Origin: Coenobita brevimanus
Taxonomy: Eukaryota; Arthropoda; Malacostraca; Decapoda; Coenobitidae
Assembly: GCA_032717465.1 (NCBI GenBank)
Contig: CM064671.1
Span: forward strand, 57,596,894 to 57,660,893
Direction: 5' to 3'
Length of the DNA: 64,000 nt
Shown: positions 57,978 through 64,000 of the stretch, piece by piece
Layout: each line of letters starts with the position of its first letter
How positions within the stretch are numbered: position 1 is the stretch's first letter
Notes under the pieces: model-generated
What the model saw: the letters and a program-made list of their open reading frames with translations, nothing else
What the model was told of the DNA's origin: nothing
Database searches by the model: none
Translations under genes and position numbers: made by a program

Positions 57978-58304
57978 TCAGGGAGTGATACTGTTTTTTA
58001 ACACATTATATGTCTAGATGCCTTTTGGAGGATTGTAAGTAGGCACATATCACAAGAGGGGAGATTCAGAATATATAACAGTAAATGACAAAGAAACTGA
58101 CTGACTAGCTTTCGAAGAGCAAGTTATGGTAGGTCTACGGTGACAACAGGATTCGTCAGTGGCCCCCAAAGGGTCAAGTGAGAAATTTAATAATGGTCCA
58201 ACCTTAGTAACACGTAGTTAAAATTCTCTTCATATACATCACCAACTACGAGACAATGATTGATGAAATTATAGAACAACAACAAAAATTATATATATTC
58301 TGGT
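57978..58304. other. No gene recognised
   Basis: Sequence between RTE copy 4 and the receptor-like exon. No TM7-type last exon was found here on the minus strand. Confidence 0.4.
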
Positions 58305-58310
58305 ACTTAC

Positions 58311-58400
58311 TGAAAGGATGCAGTGGCGGCCCAGCCTGAAAGCTCCCAGCACAGAAAACTGAGTCTCATTGGCCCTCACATCTTCTATTAGTTCCATCAC
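58311..58400 (-). CDS. Gustatory-receptor-like penultimate exon (start of TM7)
   Basis: A minus-strand 30-codon exon between 'TTGCCTACTCAG' (acceptor, 58401-58412) and 'GTAAGTACC' (donor, from 58310 down). It encodes 'VMELIEDVRANETQFSVLGA' + 'FRLGRHCILS'. Arthropod gustatory receptors have just before TM7 a pattern like E..L.......FS..GFF.L.R.LL, and 'FSVLGAFRLGRHCIL' fits it closely. Both junctions are phase 0. The next exon should carry TYhhhhhQF. The candidate at 41887-42018 is in phase but 16 kb away. The splice sites and the 90-bp length divisible by three make a real exon likely. Confidence 0.55.
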
Positions 58401-58809
58401 CTGAGTAGGCAAAAATGATAATACATCACAGCAAGGAGAGTCATAAATATGTATGCAATTGTGTAAAATGAAGGCAATGCCATCAGTTCATCGTTTTGGG
58501 TTGACCTTGGTATTATATTCAATCTAACACCACAAGAATATGCCTATTTGACAAAATCATAACCGTCAAAAGGCTTGGAAACCATCATGAACTACCCCTC
58601 TGTCTGCCACTGGTAGACCTACACTTATGAATTATGGTTAGGTTAAAATGAGATTTCTAAATAGTCAAGAGAAATAATTGCAATCGGATGTTTAACAGTG
58701 TTAATTCTGTATCTCTGAAGTGAATTCGGTAATTTAGGCAGGATTACCCTAAACCAACACTGATGCAGTAAGGTAGCATGCTTAATATTTATCACCATCA
58801 TTATCATAA
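58401..58809. other. Presumed intron of the receptor-like gene
   Basis: Lies between two minus-strand exon-like segments. A hydrophobic frame just upstream of the acceptor (about 58412-58485) is in another phase and is not called. Confidence 0.35.
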
Positions 58810-58926
58810 CTGATGAGCTTCAGTCCACTGGCGAATAAGGTCTCTCGTACGTTTTTCTGCAAAGACTTCTTGGTTGTCACAGTTCATTGGTGAAACCTTC
58901 TGAATCATCTCTTTAAAGTAAGCTAA
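58810..58926 (-). pseudogene. Gustatory-receptor-like exon (intracellular loop), cut by Gypsy LTR
   Basis: 39 open minus-strand codons, flush with the LTR boundary at 58926/58927: 'LAYFKEMIQKVSPMNCDNQE' then 'VFAEKRTRDLIRQWTEAHQ'. A charged segment ending in R.L...W..AHQ resembles the second intracellular loop of gustatory receptors, where a histidine-containing helix precedes TM5. There is no splice acceptor, because the Gypsy element starts exactly where the exon should continue upstream. The 3' border is unclear: GTTATG at about 58806-58811 could be a donor but its phase does not match the next exon, so an intermediate exon or a damaged site is likely. Confidence 0.4.
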
Positions 58927-59604
58927 TGTTACGTCTCCGTCCCACACTACCACAGGCTCAAACAGTAGTAGTAAGCATAGGAAGGACGTTGCCTAGTGAG
59001 TTGTTCTTCCTACGGTCAGCCTACCATTGTACAGCACACAAGATCAGTTCAGGTCTTGTAAAAACTACTGGCTTCTTAAGTTCACTCTCTTTATTTTCCA
59101 TTTAATTACACTTAACGCTTGCCAACTTCACTTCACTGTTTTCACAAGTACCAGAGCTATGCAGTTACACTACACTGACACTGAACTAAACTCAAACTGA
59201 ACTGAAACTGACTGAACTCGCTCTAGTCTCTTCCTCATCTTTATATAAGCTTCCTTTATTCTACAGTGTTCTACTACTTCCCCACAGTTCTCGTGCATTC
59301 TCGAGGGAGCAACGCTTACAACAGTCACCAAATCCTAGACATCCAAAACATGCCAGAGTTTTCTTACACTGCACAACACACTAAATTATTTTGTATGCAA
59401 ACTGAGATAAAACTACTTAATTTAATAAACAATCACATAAGTAAAACAGTATAAAGAAAAACAGCACAAAATTTAATGCATAACTTATGAAATATCTCCA
59501 CTCACAAAGAGCAGGCTAACTGGCAACTCTGACACGTAGCAGAACTACGAGAAACATTGGGAATACTCGGGCACTACCTTACTGGCAAATACCGCTTCTC
59601 AACA
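58927..59604 (-). mobile_element. Gypsy-type element, 3' LTR
   Basis: 678 bp running TGTTACGTCTCC...CGCTTCTCAACA on the plus strand, with canonical TG...CA ends. Immediately inside (59605-59627), the minus strand reads a polypurine tract 'AAAGGGCTAGGGAGAGGGTGG' (one C and one T among purines), as required for plus-strand priming next to a 3' LTR. A diverged relative is at 51910-53805. Confidence 0.85.
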
Positions 59605-59739
59605 CCACCCTCTCCCTAGCCCTTTGTCGTCCTGACAAAACTGCACAATGTATACAAACATAATCCTTAATCCAAAAGTAAACATTTACTTATACACAAA
59701 ATAATTCTTCAACTTATCAGGTCGTCTCCTATTCTCCTT

Positions 59740-61238
59740 CTAACGATGTCCTTGCTCCTCCACACAGTCCACTCCACCTGGGATGTCTTGGTCCTCTCCC
59801 TGATTTACTTCTTTTGGGAAACTGTCACCATCCTCTTGCACTTCAGCTTCTTGGTTCTCCTCAACATCATGATCTGCGGTTGAGCATGATTCCTCGGAGA
59901 CGTCCCAGCTGTAGTGTCCCGGCACCTGGTACGGCCACAGAAGATCCACGTGTACCACATTTAGGTGAGACTTCCTGCCTCCCTGAAACCGATACATTAC
60001 ATCTGATAGGCAGTCCAACATAGTGTAACGTTCGTCCCAAAGGCTCTGCACTTTGGTAACTGCCCCTTCTTCTGTTGAGGATTGTATAACCAAACTCTGT
60101 CACCATCCTTGAAGCTCACTTCACTTGCCTTGGCATCATACTTGTGTTTTATAACTTCGCCTGAAAACTTAAGGGCTCCTCACACTTAATAATGTACACA
60201 TCCAGCCTTTCCTGTAGGTGCTTTGCATAGCTGGAGGTGTCTTTAGACAGCTCTTCACCAGGTGGTCTTCCAGTTAACAAGTCAATGGGTAACTGCAACT
60301 CGTGGCCCAGCATCAGTTTTGCAGGGGTGTAGCCAGCAGATACATGGCATGCAGACCACTATGCCATCAGCAATGCAGGTAATTTCTGGTCCCATTCCAT
60401 TTGTCCCTCTGCACAGTGCTTGGCCAGTTCTTGTCCCAGGGTCCAGTTGAATTTCTCCACCATCCAATCTAATTATGGTCTTAATGGAGTCGTCATGGTC
60501 TCCTTGATCCCCAGTAACTTGCAGCACTCACGGAACACAGGAGACTCGAAGTTTCTACTTCGGTCTGAATGTAGCTCCTGTGCCATCCCAAAACGATGAA
60601 AAAACTGGTCAACCAACACCTGTGCAACAGTCACAGCCTCTTGATCGGGATGGCATAGGCTTCTGGTCACTTTGTGAAGTAGTCCATGGCAACACATATA
60701 CTGTATACCGGTTTCCTCTTTCAGTGAGTGGCAGAGGTCCAGCAATGTCCACTGCAACTCTTTCCATCGGTGCACCCACTTAGTGCAACTGTAGAGGGGC
60801 GCAACCACGTTTCTTGGGTCCCTTCTTGGCACAGCATACATCACAAGTCTGACACCACTCTTCAACATCATGCTGCATGCCAGTTCAGTAGAACCTCTGT
60901 TGCAGCCGACTTAGAGTTTTCTTCACTCCCAGGTGCCCACTAGTGATCTGGTTATGGGACTCATCGAAGTTCTTGGACCTCATTTTCTTTGGAACCACCA
61001 ATTGCCAATACTTGCTGAGGCTATCGAGTGTCTCCCACTGATGCTCCAGTAGTTCGTTGTTCAAACAAAGAAGGTCCCACTGACTCCAGTAGCACTTAGT
61101 TGCGAGGCTAAATCTTGAAACCTCTTCCCAAGATGGTCGCATTGTACTTCGCTGCAGCCACTCTAGCACTGGTTGAAAATCTGCATCCTCCATCTGCATA
61201 CTCTTCAGGTCTTCTTCAGCTGACATTGGCCCTGTCAC
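59740..61238 (-). pseudogene. Gypsy integrase, frameshifted
   Basis: Pieces in order on the minus strand: 61238-60885 with 'LEWLQRSTMRPSWEEVS' and the zinc-binding start of integrase 'SHNQITSGHLGVKKTLSRLQ' (H..H); 60871-60473 with the catalytic-core part 'DQEAVTVAQVLVDQFFHRFG' and 'ELHSDRSRNFESPVFRECCK'; then 60093-59740 with 'SDVMYRFQGGRKSHLNVVHV' + 'DLLWPY', the C-terminal DNA-binding part, and an acidic tail. The middle contains 'GYTPAKLMLG'-type sequence in other frames (about 60300-60340). It would join cDNA ends to target DNA. Multiple shifts inactivate it. Confidence 0.82.
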
Positions 61239-61439
61239 TACAGCACAGCAACATTTCTTGCTAAGATTCCCATTGATACTAGACTACTTGCTGTCAGTTC
61301 CTTCGTCTTCTTGCACAGTATCGATCAAAGTTCTCTTGCATTTCCTCAGTAGTGGGTGTACTTGGGAAAAGCCGGCTGGTGGTTGCCCCTTAACACCAGC
61401 CTCCACTAGTTCTCTGCTTCTTTCTGGTCTTCTGCAGCC

Positions 61440-62800
61440 TTCTTTTTATCCTCATATTTCTTTTTTGGACACTCAGAACTGTAGTGTCCCACCTCACTAC
61501 ATGTCCAACACCCGTTTGCTGCAATCGTGGGCTTCCTTGCACTGTTTCGTTCTTTCATTAGTAACAATCAACCTTCTTGTGTCCTGGCTTCTCACAGAAC
61601 CAGCAACCTCCTCTGATCTTTTTCTGTTCTCTCTCCCACTTGTAGCAATCCACTTTCCGATATCCTGGCTTCTCACAATACCAGCATCTTCCTCTGATCC
61701 TCTCCTGTTCCCGCTTCAACTTGTAGCAGTCCTCATTCCTATGTCCTGGCTTTTCACAGTATCAGCAACTTCCCTCAATTTTTTCCGCATCACGTACCTG
61801 CAACTTTCTTGACTTGAATCCTGCACTACGACGTGCCTGAAAGGTGGACATACTGGATCTGACATAGGACTCAAATTCCAGAGCCCTGGCTAGTGCTTCT
61901 TGCATGCTTCTGGGTTGTGCCTGCTTCACTTGCAGTTTCAACTCTGCACTATCAAGAGCATCGATGAATTGGTCCCTCAGAAGAATAGCTAACAGGTTAG
62001 GTGCTGCTCCATGGTATGCCTTGTATGCCATACTCTCCAGGTCATTATTAGCAAGATGCTGGAGGGATTTGCCTCGAGCCCCTACATGGGTCAAGAATCT
62101 TGCCCTGTAAACCTCAGTCTGGTACATGGTCCCATATCTGCGCTCTAGCACCTCAACTAAGAACTGATAACTGTTCCTCTCCTCTACTGAGATCTGGTCC
62201 AGAATTTCCATTGAGGCATCTTAGAGGCTAGTAGCAAGCTGCACTGCCCTCTCTCTATCATCCCAACCATTCTGATGGGCATGTAACTCAAACTGCACAC
62301 GGTAAGCTTCCCAAGATACTCTTCCATCAAGTTCCTGAGGTTTCTTTTTAATTGGATTCCCATTATAGCCATGCACTTCACTGGTTTGGGTCCTAAAAAC
62401 TGGGGCATCATGAATAAGTCCAGGACTTAAAATTTCTGCATTCTGATTATTCAGTCTTCTAATGCTACCTTTAGATGCTTGGGATCAATCAAGATTCATC
62501 ATACACTGCCCATTCTTTTTATATGCTCCCTTTACACTTGTCTAAGGCTCAGCAGTGCAATATTCCTCTTCAGTCTCAATTTTCTCACTAATAATCTTTA
62601 CATGGTCAACTACATGCGTCAGTTTGGTTATCTACATGCTGTCTGTTCGCCATCACATTTCCCTCATTAATTGTCTTCATCTGGTCGTCTACGTGCTGTT
62701 TGCACTCCGTCACATTATTGCTTGCTTCATATTTCTGCTGCCATAGCTCAGCTTATACTTCCTCCTTCAATTGTTCCTGTTCTTCCATCATATCCCCCAT
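61440..62800 (-). pseudogene. Gypsy gag with four CCHC knuckles, broken
   Basis: The proposed start is ATG at 62798-62800 (MGDMMEEQEQLKEEV, helical), with a stop at codon 16. The capsid-like segment follows: 'KLTVCSLSYMPIRM...' in one frame (62411-62184) and 'ERNSYQFLVEVLERRYGTMY' through 'DALDSAELKLQVKQAQPRSM' in another (62211-61762). The nucleocapsid has three repeats of the form CYYCEKPGHRNEDCYK (about 61770-61590) and a fourth, 'CWTCSEVGHYSSEC' (about 61475-61520), each C-x2-C-x4-H-x4-C. These bind the element's RNA. Knuckle 1 carries a stop in place of Trp. Confidence 0.82.
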
Positions 62801-62805
62801 GAAAC

Positions 62806-62965
62806 AGGCTTGGGTTCGAGTACATTTTTGTGTACTCGAGTTCAAGGACGATTACATGACGGTATCACGAATCGAAGTACAAGTACAAGTACTCCGTTTT
62901 ATAGATGAACTCGAGTCCAAGTACGAGTACATTTGTGCTGTACTCGAATCCAAGTACGAGTACAT
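62806..62965. repeat. CGAGTACA-rich partly palindromic repeat cluster
   Basis: About ten copies of (C)GAGTACA, AAGTACA or ACTCGAGT within 160 bp, e.g. 'GGTTCGAGTACATTTTTGTG', 'ACTCGAGTCCAAGTACGAGT' and 'ACTCGAATCCAAGTACGAGT'. It sits directly 5' of gag on the minus strand. It could be a subterminal repeat region of an unidentified DNA transposon. Confidence 0.6.
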
Positions 62966-63002
62966 TTTACTGATTTAACCTCAATTGCTTTCAGCAGTTT
63001 AT

Positions 63003-63008
<6 letters not shown>

Positions 63009-63062
<54 letters not shown>
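63009..63062 (+). repeat. (TA)n microsatellite
   Basis: About 27 TA units. Confidence 0.95.
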
Positions 63063-63063
<1 letters not shown>

Positions 63064-63273
63064 TGCGGAGACCTAGAGAGTGACCAGTCTCTCCCCTACC
63101 CCCACCATACTTCTCACCACCCTGTCAGGTCGTAATCCTAATCTCATAATGACCTGTTCTAGGGCTCGGGCCCAAGCCCATGCCACCACGTAAACGTAAA
63201 ATTATAGTACTTTCAGAAATTCGGATGTCATTACAGTACATCGCACACAGCACCGTAATTATAGTACATTTGG

Positions 63274-63624
63274 GGGAGGCGGTGGCTGAATCGGTAGAGA
63301 GGCGGCCTGCAGTCCTGATGGACCCAGGTTCGAATCCCGGCTGGGGCAGGGAACAGTTTAAAGATTTGAATTTCATTAAAAGCAGACTTTCCTGATCTAC
63401 CAGATGACCCGCCGACATGTCATAGAAGTACCCCCGCTAATACCAATACACCAGTCCTGTATGAGACAGCCCTAGCATGTATTCAATATGGACGGTGGGT
63501 GTTAGAGCCGAAGTGGTGACATGTGGAGGTGTAGGAGGACTACTGGGCCTTGGGATAGGCTACTGCCACCGAGATATAGGCCCTGAAGCCTTTGCCCAGA
63601 GTCAGACACATTAAAAAAAAAAAA
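63274..63624 (+). repeat. tRNA-derived SINE, family 1, copy d (best preserved)
   Basis: The head looks like a tRNA gene: A box 'TGGCTGAATCGG' (63283-63294) and B box 'GGTTCGAATCC' (63327-63337), both matching RNA polymerase III consensus, 33 bp apart. A tRNA-unrelated body of about 260 bp follows, ending in (A)12 at 63613-63624. Copies a-c share the whole body. It is not a functional tRNA because the 3' half does not fold back on the 5' acceptor strand. Confidence 0.85.
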
Positions 63625-64000
63625 GATAATTTTCGAACAATTTCCATCCCTGCGTCCTGACTTGGCCTGGTTCTGATTATCACCTTCCCTTCCCTCCCCC
63701 TCCATCAGGGTAACAGCAACCATAAAGGTCAAAATGATTCCGGAGTTGAACTGAAAGTTCGACTTTTTTCACGAGGAGTTTGGGGCGAATTGATAGGCTT
63801 GGGTCGCTCTGCCTCTCAGTGACACAGCATGCTGTCCAGGCAGCTGTTTTTCACTCCTTGCAATTGGCACCAAGGTGCTAACATATTAAAAGCAGCTTAT
63901 CAGGAGTTAGTGGGCGTGGCTGTACACCACTTGACCTCAGTGACTCACCAACCTAGGCCACCTGGCCTCTCCAAGGCCACTTTTATATATATATATTATG
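63625..64000. other. No gene recognised
   Basis: Unassigned sequence to the window edge, ending in a short AT repeat. Confidence 0.4.

Larger units (their letters stand above)
59605..62800 (-). mobile_element. Gypsy-type retrotransposon internal region with pol deletion
   Basis: Reading down from 62800: gag, four zinc knuckles, then directly the integrase and the polypurine tract. Protease, reverse transcriptase and RNase H (about 2.5 kb in relatives) are absent between about 61440 and 61240. No 5' LTR or primer-binding site is found above 62800, where a CGAGTACA-rich repeat and an AT microsatellite lie instead. The element is non-autonomous and 5'-truncated. Confidence 0.8.

Noticed and set aside
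58412..58485. Hydrophobic minus-strand frame resembling a TM6 helix just before the 58.3-58.4 kb exon
   Set aside because: It is in a different phase and its only donor-like GTGATG coincides with the start of the exon itself; treated as intron.
63283..63355. Functional tRNA gene
   Set aside because: A and B boxes are present but the acceptor arms do not pair and the sequence continues into a SINE body with copies elsewhere.

Overview
The window looks like a repeat-saturated arthropod genome, most likely a decapod crustacean. There is no bacterial gene organisation. Long AT, AC, GA, AAT and GATA microsatellites recur every few kilobases. Most long reading frames are reverse transcriptases or transposases (L2/CR1-like, RTE-like and Jockey-like LINEs, hAT, Harbinger, piggyBac, Gypsy). 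The only host coding sequence recognised is a set of short exons that resemble arthropod gustatory receptors (7TM chemoreceptors). The decapod assignment rests on microsatellite density and on LINE tails of the type 'ACTAGGTAAATGCAATTAGGTAAATAC', and is an inference.

Layout. 0-8 kb: a gustatory-receptor-like N-terminal exon running off the left edge (minus strand), tRNA-type SINEs, a TIR element with three internal repeat units, microsatellites, and a tiny last receptor exon near 7.0 kb. 8-18 kb: mostly unrecognised sequence, a TA-flanked TIR element (12.7-13.3 kb), a decayed Jockey-like LINE (14.7-16.2 kb) and a pyrimidine-rich satellite. 18.1-21.3 kb: a hAT element with an 8-bp target duplication and a Harbinger element nested inside. 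21.7-39.7 kb: hAT-like termini with near-identical 8-bp flanks enclosing 18 kb. Inside lie three head-to-tail L2-like LINE copies, each ending in (AC)n. The middle copy has been split by four later insertions (three RTE events and one TTAA element), and one of those RTE copies carries its own TTAA element. 40-43.5 kb: a third TTAA element, a repeat with a palindromic nuclear-receptor-type motif, two receptor-like exons, and a LINE whose stop codon comes from its (ATTG)n tail. 44-49 kb: a cluster of GTCCGAACCATCCC motifs followed by a decayed piggyBac transposase with one spliceosomal intron made of a minisatellite. 49-54 kb: an inverted duplication and an interrupted LTR. 54-58 kb: a long RTE copy split by SINEs. 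58.3-58.9 kb: two further receptor-like exons, one cut by a Gypsy LTR. 58.9-62.8 kb: a minus-strand Gypsy element that keeps gag and integrase but lacks protease and reverse transcriptase. 63.3-63.6 kb: the best-preserved SINE.

Interpretation. All the chemoreceptor-like exons read on the minus strand, which suggests a tandem receptor cluster invaded by successive waves of transposons. Insertion breakpoints with target duplications allow a relative chronology: hAT-like shell, then L2 copies, then RTE copies, then TTAA elements. Coordinates of decayed elements are approximate. No alignment or database search was run.
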